Assembly (NCBI GenBank): GCA_963931925.1
Contig: OZ007574.1
Span: 37,025,438-37,089,437, forward strand
Reading direction: 5' to 3'
Source of the DNA: Onchidella celtica
Lineage: Eukaryota; Mollusca; Gastropoda; Systellommatophora; Onchidiidae
Length of the DNA: 64,000 nt
Under the pieces are notes generated by a model that ran no database searches, was not told the DNA's origin, and saw only the letters and a list, made by a program, of their open reading frames with translations. Shown here piece after piece: positions 24,601 through 36,232 of this stretch. Made by a program: the position numbers and the translations under genes. Positions within the stretch are counted from its first letter, which is position 1. Every line of letters begins with the position of its first letter.

Positions 24601-25530
24601 TTATTAGACTTGCACGTTGGATTGTCAGATTTTTCGGCCAACATGTTGGATTTGTGCGGCAAACTTTTCGGAAATTTTTGGCCAACTTTTCAGACTTGTG
24701 CATCAGTCTTGTCAGATTTCTTGATCAACTCGTCGGACTTGCACATCAGACTTGTCGTAATTTTTTGGCCAAGTTGTTGGACTTGTAAGACGGACTTGTA
24801 AGATTTTTCAGCCAACTTCTTGGATTTGTGCGTGAGACTTTTTGGAATTTTTTTGGCCAACTTGTCGGACTTGTGTGTCAATCTTGTCACATTTTTTAGC
24901 CAATTCATTGGACTTCCAAATTGGACTTGTTGGATTTTTCGGTCAATGTTTTGGATTTGTGGGTCAGATAGTCCAGAATTTTTGGGCCAACTTCTCAGAC
25001 TTGTGTGTGGGACTTGTAAAATTTTTTTGGTCAACTTGTCTTACTTATGCGTTAGACTTGTCAAAATTTTTTGGCCACTTTGTTGGACTTGTGCATAAGT
25101 CCTATTGGAATTTTTTGGAAAACTTGTTGGATTTGTGCATTGGAGTTGTAAAAAAATTTTTGCCAACTTGTCATACTTGTGCAACAGGCTTGTTGGAATT
25201 TCTGCCCAAATTGTTGGACTTGTGCGTCGGACTTGTCAGACTTTTTTTGGCCAACTTGTTGGATTTGTGCATTGGACTTGTTTGAATTTTTTTGGCCAAC
25301 TTGTTCCACTTGTACATCAGACTAGTCAAAATTTTTTGGCCAATTTTTTTGGAATTGTGCGCCAGACTTGTCAAACGTTTTTGTTCAACTTATTGGACAT
25401 GTGTCAGACTTGTCAGATTTTTTTGGTCAACTTGTCGGACTTGTGCGTCAGACGCCGGAACTTTTTGACCAGCTGGTTGGACTTGCGCATCTTTCTTGTC
25501 AGACTTGTGTAGCAGATTTGTCAGACTAAC
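21641..25530 (+). repeat. Degenerate minisatellite array, right part
   Basis: Continuation of the 43-bp array. Monomer variants follow the same order in separated blocks: about 21968-22860 matches about 19310-19990 monomer by monomer, including unusual variants such as the GTGTCCGACTTTTCGG-type and the truncated GCAACAGATTTGTCATAAT-type units. This shows higher-order structure. Confidence 0.88.
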
Positions 25531-25549
25531 AATAAAACAAGAACTTGCA

Positions 25550-25860
25550 CTTCTAATGGGTGATAAAGTGGCCTCTAAAATAGCTGACTTTATGCATTAA
25601 ATATATATGTTTGTATGTGTGTGCTTGTGTGTATGAGTGTGTTTGTGTCCAGATTTTAGATCTACTTCATCCAGAGAAAAGGTCGTGAATTGAAGATTGG
25701 TTTTAGGGATCTCTTACCAGTTACACATAGTTAATATTAATCCTAGCACTAACCCTAGTAAGAACTTGCAGTTCTAATGGATGAAAAGGAGGCTTTTAAA
25801 ATAGCAGGCTGTAGAGTTATTTCTGAGTGTATGTGTGTTTGTGTATGTGTCTGTCGTCTG
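25550..25860 (+). repeat. Imperfect direct duplication with GT-rich tracts
   Basis: AAGAACTTGCACTTCTAATG at about 25550 recurs as AAGAACTTGCAGTTCTAATG at about 25762, each followed by AAAATAGC and a TGTGTGT-rich stretch. Period about 212 bp. Confidence 0.6.
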
Positions 25861-26087
25861 TCTGGGTGTCTCGGGGAGCCTTACAAAAAGTAAAGATTTA
25901 TGCCCCATGGCATGGGCGGTAATTGTTGTCGGTGTTGAATTTGTTGGTTTATTTATTTGGTTGTCGCCCCTGTTGTGGGCCGGGGAAACTAATTTGCTAG
26001 TTGTGCAGAGACGAGATAATTATTTTTTATTGGGGTGGCCATGGTGGCGTGCCAATGAAAAAAAAAAGGGGGATGGGGGGGGGGGTG

Positions 26088-26183
26088 GCCATGGCGGGGT
26101 GCCGATGGCGCTGGGAGTGTAGGGGTGTATTTATATTTTAATATTTCTGAAACCGCCATGGCCGAGTGCCGATGGCGCTGGTG
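26088..26183 (+). repeat. Direct repeat of a GCCATGG / TGCCGATGGCGCTGG motif
   Basis: GTGCCGATGGCGCTGG occurs at about 26098 and again at about 26168, each preceded by GGCCATGG or GCCATGGCC. Confidence 0.55.
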
Positions 26184-26283
26184 TGTTTTTCATCCACGGA
26201 TGGTTTCATTGGTTAATTTTTTAAAGCGCTAAGACCGAAGTTCACCAACATGCAGTGACGTGCTCTCTGTAAAAAATACGCAC

Positions 26284-26440
26284 TAAGGCCCGGCGCGCAC
26301 TATGTTAAAATTAACCATCCGTTCAATGCAAGCAATCTTTGGCGTGGTGTGCAGCACTGTAAACTCCTTGCCAAGCAAGCAAAAATCTGCGTTTGCACGC
26401 CGTGCAGCAGGCAAAACAGGATAGTGCGCGCCGGGCCTTA
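26284..26440. mobile_element. Short MITE with 20-bp perfect terminal inverted repeats
   Basis: TAAGGCCCGGCGCGCACTAT at 26284-26303 is exactly the reverse complement of 26421-26440. The 157-bp element has no coding capacity. The outermost TA (or TAA/TTA) could be the target duplication, which fits Tc1/mariner- or Harbinger-like insertion; which of the two cannot be decided here. Confidence 0.8.
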
Positions 26441-26499
26441 CAGAAGCACGCCATTGCCCACATGTATTTTACGTTAGTCAAGTAATTTTGTTACGGTAT

Positions 26500-26577
26500 T
26501 TAACAACTTGATGATGCTCCCACATTCCCACTAGGATGAGGGAAACTGGTATTCTTTCTTAAATCATCGCCATCGTC
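26500..26577 (-). CDS. Possible terminal exon of a second unidentified gene
   Basis: 26 codons including the stop, encoding DDGDDLRKNTSFPHPSGNVG then ASSSC. It is preceded by CTATTTCTTCACAG, a good 3' splice site with an upstream TCTAATTAAT that could be a branch point. In phase with the open segment at 26683-26754 across a 105-bp putative intron. The product is unknown. Confidence 0.35.
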   Translation of the reverse strand, partial: DDGDDLRKNTSFPHPSGNVGASSSC

Positions 26578-26682
26578 CTGTGAAGAAATAGTTCGATTAA
26601 TTAGATAACAATACAACAACAAAGAAAGAATACCGGTATGTCTCAAATTAAAGTTTCTGCAGAGTTTCAGTGGGTTGTTTAC

Positions 26683-26754
26683 CTTAACAATCCTTCGTTC
26701 CACAGCAGAATACCTGGTCGAACTATTATATTCCTTCTCCCGCTGTATGTCCAC
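26683..26754 (-). CDS. Possible penultimate exon of the second unidentified gene
   Basis: The minus strand encodes VDIQREKEYNSSTRYSAVER then RIVK and ends AAG followed by GTAAAC, a plausible donor. The 5' border of this exon is unclear: no good acceptor or in-frame ATG is visible nearby. The nearby TATAAATAC is on both strands and may mean nothing. Confidence 0.3.
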
Positions 26755-28129
26755 ACATTGCCCGCGTATAAATACGGCGAGTAGGCCTACTGCTCTTTAT
26801 AGTTCAGTTATGAAAGGGTGTGGTGCCAATTGTTGCACTGTTGACGTCGATGATACGCGCGCAAGTTGAGGGACGAAATATGACGAATTGAACCGTCCCG
26901 GGTTCCCCTTTATTGCAAGCAGCAGTGATGTGGAGCATCGCAGGTCCACCGAAATTGTCACTCAAATAAAAAAAAATAATGAAGTGTTGATGAAGTCACA
27001 CCAAACATTTCCAGAAAAAAAAAAAAAAAAGTCCGTGAATTTATGCTTTCAAAACATTGCTTAACTCATTTCTCCCCGCGAACGGGGGATCCCCGTCATC
27101 GCCTTTCGTGCCGAGCTGTACCGCGAACGGGTAATCCACCTTTTTGACCCCGATCTTATTTTTTTTTTTTTTCAATTCTAATTTACAAATTACAACTTTA
27201 AACAATAATGAAAACAACCACATAATATCATAAAGCATTCATTTATAAATACTTCCACCAAATAGAATTGAAAAATATTATAAAATTAGCGAGTAATGAA
27301 TTTTTTTCTAACGCACCCTATAAACGCATAAAAACTGCAAAATTTACCTGGGCCAGCTGGAGCAACTTGGTCAAATTTACTTGGGGAGAAATGGGTTAAG
27401 AATGCTTCTCGGTTCGAGAACGAAATTCGCACTCACCTCTCTCGTTGTTAGTTTATTTTTAGAAGTTCCAGATTGTATGATAGGCTATGCCTATTTTTTT
27501 TTAGCAACTTTGACTCTATGAAATAAGAACTTGAAGACAAATCCTCACCTGTACAAATACGGACTATAAAATTATCCCAATTATGCGGTATTTATTTGGG
27601 GTCTCTACATTATATTACACAGATTAAAATTATACTGTTCCACCGATGACATGTTAGGAACTTTCGCAAGACGCACTTGCTGAGAATAGGCCTGTTGCCT
27701 CTTACGATATTCACAACAGTATTTTCTTTAGGGCTTGCGCTCATTAAAAATTTTATACCATGACAGGAATAAACTAATTTAAAAGTGCACGCTCAAGTCG
27801 TTGGATCACTATTCGTTAATGAAAAAGGCACATGTAGCCTAAATGCCGGAAACGTTGTGTTTTTTGTTTTTTTTTAACAGCGAACTTTATTCTGAGGTTG
27901 AGGATATTTGTCGCTTTTATTTGCGCCACTAGATAGGATGTAGACTGTCATTGAATGGCCCTTCGCCATTTTGAGTACGAAAGCACACGTTCTATGGCGT
28001 CGAAGGAAACCAGACTAGTGTTTGAACACCTAAACAACGTGGATGTCCCTGTCATGTAACAATGTCTTCACTCCATCGTCAGTATTGCCCCAGGAATGGA
28101 TGGGCAACAGCTTTGAATGAAACCGTTCG
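26755..28129. other. Non-coding DNA
   Basis: No convincing feature. There are A- and T-homopolymers near 26960-27020 and 27160. Confidence 0.4.
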
Positions 28130-28372
28130 CGACCATAGATCTTGTTTTGTCGAACTCCACTTTTTGCACAACTGAGAAAGTAGACACCAACGTTTGCAGC
28201 TTTAGTATTGTGATAAGGAGTTAGGATAAATCGGAACTGTGGAACAGCTTGACAAGTGCCACACCGCATTTTAAACAGGTGTCAGAGTGTGTATTTGTTT
28301 CACTCCTTCTACCCACTAAAAGATTTCCATTTTTTCAGAAAATGGAGATAGAACAAACAAGAACTAAGGTCG
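28130..28372. mobile_element. MITE family M3, copy A
   Basis: Ends form an imperfect inverted repeat of about 30 bp: CGACCATAGATCTTGTTTTG on the left, and the reverse complement of AACAAACAAGAACTAAGGTC on the right. The interior (GAGTTAGGATAAATCGGAAC, AACAGCTTGA, TTTTAAACAGGTGTCA) is shared with copies at 36737-37015, 45285-45412 and 61110-61725. There is no coding capacity. Confidence 0.8.
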
Positions 28373-30054
28373 TACGTTACTCCCCGTTACATCTCCTGTT
28401 ACGACAAGAGTCCATGACAACTGCATTAGGTTGGTGACCGCGTCACATAAAATTTACATCACAATTCCCCTCCTAAAAAAAAAATCTCACCCCTGTTTTC
28501 TGTCTGAACTCATCTTTATGCTGCCCTTCGGACAGCTTAATTTTTACAGCCCCTACCGAGGGGTACACAGGCGGACCCACTGGCGAGCTTGGTTTGGGCC
28601 ACACATTATACTGCTTTCATTTTATTATTCGCCGCATCCGAAAGCCACGGAGAGGCTGCAATTAAACGGAAGATTCGCCATCTCGATAGCGTAAGATTAT
28701 CCAGGTGGTAAAGTTGTCAAATAAAAATGCAAAGAAGATAACTATTAACTTTGTTGCGATTTTGCTGCTACCTGAATTGAAGGACATTAATGTCTCATTG
28801 TCGGGGGGTTTTGAAGTCATTCATTGCGTGAAGCACGGCTGTATATTTTTACTGATGGGCTTTGAATCTTCGTCACTGGAATTTCCGACGGGTCATTCGT
28901 CTGCACAAGTTTTATAGTTGTTTCGTTGTTTCTGTTCCAGGTTTTGCTGCCTGTTTTATCTGAGGCCGCCGTTAGAGAATTAAATCAGCCAAAATCTTTT
29001 CAAAGCTGCACTTGCCACAGTCAATTAACCTTCGCTATGTGCCGTTTAACCTTCGCTGTGTGTCGTTAAAAACTCTGCAAGGTGTGCGTCGTGATGCTTA
29101 GTCGACACTTCAAAGTCTCGTGAAGGACAATTTTATTAGGATACCTTCTTTAATAGTATGGTGTCTGTCAGACCACAGAACGTACGAGGGATATGACAAT
29201 AAACTCCTCTTGAGGAGTGTGGTCTATCTGATGGGACATACAACTAAGGATATGACAATAAAAGTTTAAAATTTTAAAGAATTTTAAAACTATGGGAAGA
29301 TGGGCAATGACATTATGGAGGGATACCTGAAATTTCAAGAAAAAAAAATCCCAGAATCAGGATAATTATTTACGAACGTTTTTAATTGCTTCTGTGTCCA
29401 TTAGGCCCGCGGCGTACGGCAAAGATTAATTCAGTTTTCCCAAAACTTCATATTTTTTTTATCATCTCCAGATCATTGCATGTTCCAGATACATGTACTA
29501 TCTGTTCTACTGAAGGAGGACTGCCCACGGAACTGCTCTTAAACTGCTCTTGATAAGTCAAGGACAGGGTACACATGCCACTCCTAATCTCAGAAGGCAC
29601 TCTATTCCGCCATAAAGGAAAAATACAGCGCTACGTACTGTTAAGTCCAAGAAAGAGAGTAATCGCATTAATGGTATCGCATTTTGTGGTGCATGAGACA
29701 TTTTAGTACTTTGCAGACGCTTTATTAGCGGTCTTGTCCACAGCATCCTGTATCCGCTATTTTTGTGTACTTTAGTGAGTGGGATAAACCTGTGTTCGAT
29801 GAGTAGGCAGCTTCACCGATTGTACCAAATATAATTATATACAAGACTATTGTCATAATTTGAAGTTCAGCAATCCTTCTCAGAAGACAGTCATTTAATG
29901 ATTTGTACTATTCCTCCCATTGCAGGAATGGGGTTAGTACTAGTAGAGTATCTGGTTTGTTCCGTTCCATACGACTACAGTAATGACGATTTAAATCTCA
30001 CGAGCCTTATTGTGACCACAAAGTATAATTATGCAGGTGTAATCATGTCCGCTC
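28373..30054. other. Non-coding DNA
   Basis: GGATATGACAATAAA occurs twice (about 29191 and 29250), which resembles the terminal repeat of some LINE tails, but no coding part accompanies it. Nothing else recognised. Confidence 0.35.
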
Positions 30055-30254
30055 AGTGGTCTTGTGCACTGCATCCCCTCCGGTATTTTTACGGAAAATT
30101 AATGACGTATGAAAAAGTAAAACACTCTTGCCCCAGTTACACCTGTCCACAGCAACCATTCCGCTCCGCTCCTCATCGCTATAGAGGCAAAGAGAGTTTT
30201 TCATACGCCATTTCCAGTTAAAATAGCGGAGCGGATGTTGTGCACAAGACCACT
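30055..30254. mobile_element. Foldback MITE with about 65-bp inverted arms
   Basis: AGTGGTCTTGTGCAC at the left end is the exact reverse complement of the right end, and similarity continues inward to ACGTATGAAAAA / TTTTTCATACGC. The arms leave only a short centre. No open frame. Confidence 0.7.
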
Positions 30255-30670
30255 TAAAGTTCACTGTCATAAATAAAAAATATGCTCTTTTCTGGAGTTA
30301 GTAATAGTAGCGTATTTGAACTTTTCATCATTTTGTACATTATCGGTAGCTGTGCCTTTATAAACTGATTATTATTATCATTATTATACTTTTATTACTT
30401 TTATATTTTTTCCTCAGCGGCAATGTCAACCTCTCTTAGCCTCTCTCAGCGGTCAGAAATGATGCGATGATTGAACAGCGTAGCTCATTTTGTTTAAACA
30501 GATTGGGTATTGATTTAATCTGTAACCCACCACTTCATGCGCACGTGGTTAAATTACTTTAACTAGGTCAAACTGTGGTGGGGTGTGGGGAGGGGATAAG
30601 TAAATTTGAGGAATTTGGGAGTGAGAAAGAGGACGACTGGGAGAAGGGCTTGGTGATGCATAGAAGGTGG

Positions 30671-31544
<874 letters not shown>

Positions 31545-31742
31545 CCCAGCAGCCCTAAGGAAATCCGAGGCTTGGGAATGACGTCAAGTTTGCACCAAGA
31601 AATGACACTGTCCCTACGTGGAGATCCACTAGTTACTACATCGCAGCGACATCGGTGTGATATTATGGGGAACCCACCTCTATGGTAATCCCACCAATGC
31701 CATTGAAATCTACGTCGGACTGACGTAACGTTATTGGCTGGG
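31545..31742 (+). mobile_element. Possible short MITE, plus orientation
   Basis: Bounded by CCCAGC and GCTGGG. It aligns imperfectly along its length with the reverse complement of 32361-32573, sharing AGGAAATCC, CTAGTTAC and GACTGACGTA landmarks. Diverged and non-coding. Confidence 0.5.
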
Positions 31743-32360
31743 CATCGTTTTCATATCCGCTGTCCGTATTATATTTCTTACGAAAGATCCATTATCTTTG
31801 TCACCTCCTCCCCCCCCCCCTTCGTCTTCTACCCTCCCACAACCCACCATTCACAGTGTCTAAATACTGTGTTACCGTTCCAAGGCAAAATTATCACCCT
31901 AAGAATTGCCTCTTTCTCACCTACTTAATACAATATAACCTGCCCCTTATCCGCGAGAGCTTTACAGGCACCACTGCTGAGGTCTATTTCTGTCCTTAAT
32001 ACCCATTTTACATCTTTCTGTCATCTTGCACCTTTCCTGTTATTCACATTGTGGGTTCAAGTGCCGTCTTCTATTCACTATCAAACCTCATACTTTACTC
32101 GTCTGCTAATAATTTAAATACAAAAAAACAACAACCCAAAAAACCTTCACTTTGGTTAAAAAAAAAAAATCTCCAAAAAGCGGTTATTCTAGCCGAATCG
32201 TCATTCAGTCCTCCATAGAGTTATTTCGGCCGGGAACGCGAATCGAAAATCAGTAACGCATTACAGTAATCTATTGACATTAATCTATAAAAGAAATTTA
32301 TCATGTTGTGTGGCTGAATATTATAACCTTTACCATCTCACAAAAGTTATTGCACCAAAT
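31743..32360. other. Non-coding DNA
   Basis: Pyrimidine-rich in its first half, with a short poly-C near 31810. No feature. Confidence 0.4.
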
Positions 32361-32573
32361 CCCAGAGAGCATTCCTACGTCAGTCTGAGGTAGATTTGTC
32401 TAGGGTTCCCATAGGATTGGGAGGATTTCCATAGGCCGGAGATATCTTGGGGTGGAATCCTACGTCAAATAGACGTCGGGGGATGTCGTAACTAGCACAT
32501 CTACGTATCCATTCCTATGAGCAGACTTGCTGTCAGTCCTACGCCTGGGATTTCCGGAGGGTTGCTAGCTGGG
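32361..32573 (-). mobile_element. Possible short MITE, minus orientation
   Basis: Inverted relative of 31545-31742, ending CCCAG / GCTGGG. Confidence 0.5.
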
Positions 32574-32731
32574 ATATTGTTGACCCCACCAGATTCCACG
32601 ACACATCAGCTATCTCAGAGCTGAAATCAAATCGTTTTCAAATAGCATTATTCATTACACACCTTCATTAACACTAGTTCAAATTATTTCGGAGGCCCTT
32701 CGTACCCATTTCTCAAACCACCTCCTTTATA

Positions 32732-33110
32732 GGCCCATTGCGAATGACGTCACAGAGTGTTTTTGTTTTGTTCTTCTGACACCCAAAATGGCGGGTGGAT
32801 CAGCCTATGACTTTGATTGCAGTTGAATGTTATGGCAGAGGTGGAAAGGATGTATCCAAGCTGGTCAGATTCCCTACTATCCGTGTAAACAAAGGAAAGG
32901 AAGTGAAAGAATTGACCGAACGTCTCCCATGTGCGTGTACACATGTGTCATTGTTTACTGTAGTGAACTAGTTCTAGCTCGTCGCCGATTGATTCGCGTC
33001 GCCTGAAGTGCTCGCAGTGCAAATCAGCTAACGAATCAAAATCAATACTACCATCGCCATGGTTATGCGTCGGTCCTTACAACAAAGATGGCCGATATAC
33101 GCAATGGGCC
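32732..33110 (+). mobile_element. MITE family M2, copy 1 (GGCCCATTGCG termini)
   Basis: GGCCCATTGCG at the left end is the exact reverse complement of CGCAATGGGCC at the right end, and TA flanks both sides. The interior is shared, in inverse orientation, with 61146-61565, including GTCTCCCATGTGC, GATTTGCACTGCGAGCACTT (as read on one strand) and ATCAAAATCAATAC. Non-coding, non-autonomous. Confidence 0.85.
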
Positions 33111-33737
33111 TATTACGCATAATCCTAATGATGGAAATTTCAGTCTTTTCTGGGGTTTTGACCTTAGGCCAAATATAAAAACCACAGAAAAACTGTGGGG
33201 TCGCAGCCAGGCTATAGGCAAAGGCACAATTTGGCAAAAAAGAAAAAGTATGTAGCAAAGCCTCGCGTAAGAAATAATACAGAAATGGTACAATGAAACG
33301 CAAACAGATAGAGAAGATAGAAAATGGCCGATATTTCGGCAACAGCCTTTCCCATGGAAAAAAAAAAGGAAAAAACAAAAACAGAGAAAAAAAATGGAAA
33401 ATTGAACAGATACAACAATCGATCAATAAAAGATTTGAATAGGAAATGTATAGAATCTAAACAGAATATTTCTACCTAACTGCGAGTTCTTGCTTGGACA
33501 GCAGCACAGAAGCACGCCTAGTACAGTGTCAGTGAACAAGGCTTGATTTTAGGCCAATGGTGCACTGGGCGCAAGTATGTTTTGCGTCGGTTTTGACATA
33601 GACTTGAAATTCTTTTGACTCAACTAAAGAGACAGACTTGTTTCAGTCTCGCTAGCTCTCGTTTAACTCCACGGTTTAAAAACCCGAGGCATAACAGATT
33701 TGACTCACTGAGCAATTGGTCTTAAGCGAGCATAGCA
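33111..33737. other. Non-coding DNA
   Basis: Holds an inverted GAGACTGAAACAA-type repeat near 33600-33660 and A-rich stretches near 33355-33400. No gene. Confidence 0.4.
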
Positions 33738-34120
33738 GGGGACACGTTGGTCTAGGGCCAAGATGCTCGCCTCTCATGGCGAAGGTATCGGGTTCGATCC
33801 CCCGATCGGTGCAGGCATGTCGGAATTAAAAAAAAAAATTTTCGGGGGGGGGGGGGGTGGGTGTCCTGTCCCTGATTCTGTGGTAGGTAGGATGAGTACC
33901 TAGTCTTCTCGGATAATGACGAAAAACTCGGAGGGCTTGTGTGCACGTTGCACAAGTTAAAAATACCTTGGCAGTTGGACATCGAGAAAAGCAAGCCGAA
34001 CAAAGCCGCTGCCCGGGCAAAATTCTAAAAAACTAATCCCCACCACAACAAGAAAAAAAAAAAGTGAAGTATAAATGCCAATGCCACTGAATCTCCTAAA
34101 AAAAAAAAAGACCTAAATAC
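33738..34120 (+). mobile_element. tRNA-derived SINE with target duplication
   Basis: Starts GGGGACACGTTGGTCTAG (tRNA-like box A region), and has GGTTCGATCCC, a good box B, about 55 bp on. The body carries GAGTACCTAGTCTTCTCGGA and ACCTTGGCAGTTGGA, and the tail is A-rich. Flanks AAGCGAGCATAGCA (33724-33737) and AAGCGAGGATAGCA (34121-34134) form a 14-bp duplication with one mismatch. RNA polymerase III would read it from the internal boxes. A relative lies at 9500-9847, minus strand. Confidence 0.88.
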
Positions 34121-34512
34121 AAGCGAGGATAGCACGACAGGAAGGTGTCAATACCTTTGAATGAATGCGCCAGTCTTTTGTGAAGTCATTTTGTACCTTC
34201 AATTAAGGAGCACATGGAGCCTATTCACACCTGCGCCCACTCCTTCTATTCGTTTACGGCCGGAACCAGATACGGTACTGATGGCCCACCAGGTCAGGTC
34301 TGTTTTACGTCTCTGTTTTGATTAAGTGCGCGAGGTCTCGCTTTCCGCCAGCTGACTCAAGACAGTTTTGACGTGATCGAATTAGTGAGACAGGCATAGT
34401 TTGGTCTCGCCAGTGGGCGAGATCCCATTAAAATTCCATAATCTACATCTCACACTTCTTCTTCTTCTGCGTTCTGCGTGTCGGACTGTTTATATCAGGA
34501 GGCCGGTAGCCT
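34121..34512. other. Non-coding DNA
   Basis: Contains a weak relative of the GAGACTGAAACAA / TTTTGACTCA repeat near 34310-34400. Nothing else. Confidence 0.35.
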
Positions 34513-34887
34513 TTATGAAGGACGCTGTGCTTCTGAGATCCTCTGCTGTCCCATATAACTTAGTGTGTGTGTAGTGCCGCACCTCGGGGCCAGCTGTCTT
34601 CCCTCTGTTGTCTGTATAGGGGGTATTGTTGGATCAAATGTGCTGTACTCTCTGTGAAATTTCCACATGGGCATGTCCCAGTTTCTCCAATCCTGAATTT
34701 TTTTGTAAAGATGCTGCCGCAGTCTATTATGTCCAGTTCTTAGCCTAATGGTTACAGTTTGCTCCTTTCTGTTGAGCAAGTGTATCGTATCATCTGTTAA
34801 TCTTGCACTACAACCTAGACAAAATAGACTTGGCTCAGTGAGCCACCAGCCGAAGATTAACTGTCTTTGTCTTCTTTGGCATTGCAC
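34513..34887 (-). pseudogene. LINE C-terminal fragment after RNase H
   Basis: The minus strand encodes LNRKEQTVTIRLRTGHNRLR then QHLYKKI. After a frame change it reads TGTCPCGNFTESTAHLIQQYP. This is the post-RNase H region of I/Jockey-type LINE proteins: the RLRTGH segment followed by CPCG and an AHLI(x)4P zinc-knuckle-like motif. The frameshift shows it is dead. It could come from the same family as the RNase H remnant at 15.1 kb. Confidence 0.7.
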
Positions 34888-36232
34888 GGCAGTGAGAGGA
34901 GGATGTGTCTTCCTGTCTCGGAGGAGTCAAAGGGATTTAAAACAAGAAGAAGGAAAATCGAGGCCAGCTTTCTGATAGTAACTATGGAGGTTGATCACTG
35001 CTTGTAGTAGGCAGGGGAAGTTGTGAAGGTAATCTCGTGGATTAGTTTGCCTCTCTATAGGACTACCCCAATTGTTCCGGAGAGCGCAAATCTGTTTGCT
35101 ACTTACTGGCCACAATTTTCCTCAACAGTAATGAGGCTCGTGGGCAGTGGGATTTGCTTTGTAATTCATAGGGATCTAAGACAAAGTGAGGTCAGTGTCC
35201 TGTGACCATCAAGGGCTGGAGACCGGAGGAGGGGGGTGGGGTGTAGCAGCCAGCGAGATTTGTGTGTGTTTGTACGGGGGGGGGGGGGTGGTGAACAGCC
35301 AGCCCTATTTCCCATACTGTTCTATCTTCACAAACCAGCACAGATTTCCAGTGCACAGTTCAGCCCATGCGCACTCGCATACACACACGCATGACTTAGA
35401 TATGCCCCGAGGAAGATGACTCATGGACGAAAGGATAATTTGCGTGTTTACTTAGACGATTGAGATGTGGTTTAATAGTGCCACTCTACACTTAACAGGG
35501 ATCCCACATCAATGATCCTGTTCTGCACCCATAATTTCAAAGAGATCTCGCGCATTGTCTAACTACAGCTATAGTCTTCTCTCATTGAGACTGAATATGG
35601 CGTACGTCACCACCCAACTACGTCGGCGATCACAATCGGCTAGCGAGCGCTCTCGGCCAAGAGGATAATAAATTATAACACCTTACGGCCAACATGGCAA
35701 TCTTGTTATGGCACACCAAAGAGAACCTGTTTGAGACAACGCCATGATCTGAGGTCGCGCCAAGTAATGGCAAGGTTACTTTCAGCTCTGACAGGTGAAG
35801 TAACTGTGTCATGTAGCCTGGTGTGGTTGAAATTTCCTATCTGGCCGGTAACAGTACTATCAGCTTCGCCGGGCCCCGCACTTTCGTTAGTACGCCCAAA
35901 TAATAATATCCAAGCTATCTCTATGGCTATAAAACCGTCTGCCACAATGAAGGTTGCACCAGCGTTATCCCAGATCTTACCTGTTAATCCTCAACCAGCT
36001 AACGACCTGTCTACTTTACCTGCCCTGATGAATATTAATGACCTGGCTCTCAGAATAAACTGTCATGAATTTTATGAAACTACTTCCTTAACACGTGCGA
36101 CTTTAGTTCTGGGCAGTATAGAGCAAATCTGTGCCCTTTCGTTCTGACAGAGAAATACCTATTTTAAATGTCGCCTTTTCACTTTGTGTCTTTCGTATGT
36201 TTTTGTTCTCCAAGACATTTCAGTAAGGCTGT
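34888..36232. other. Non-coding DNA
   Basis: A 138-codon open frame at 35731-36147 has no recognisable domain and is probably chance. There is a G run at about 35277-35288. No repeat family recognised. Confidence 0.35.

Noticed and set aside
17840-25530. Many long open frames on both strands, up to 183 codons
   Set aside because: They follow from the 43-bp repeat unit lacking stops. Frames overlap on both strands, start anywhere and show no consistent domain.
18960-25530. Regular repeats that could suggest a CRISPR array
   Set aside because: The repeats are contiguous and degenerate, with no unique spacers, and the context is eukaryotic.
26766-26869. TATAAATAC followed by a short Cys-containing frame as a promoter and small gene
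   Set aside because: The TATA-like word is nearly palindromic, and the 19-codon frame from the likely ATG has no recognisable features.
33738-33815. tRNA gene
   Set aside because: Boxes A and B are present, but the acceptor and anticodon arms do not form a proper cloverleaf, and the sequence continues into a SINE body with target duplication.
35731-36147. 138-codon plus-strand frame as a host gene
   Set aside because: No domain, no splice or promoter support, and a length that AT-balanced DNA can give by chance.
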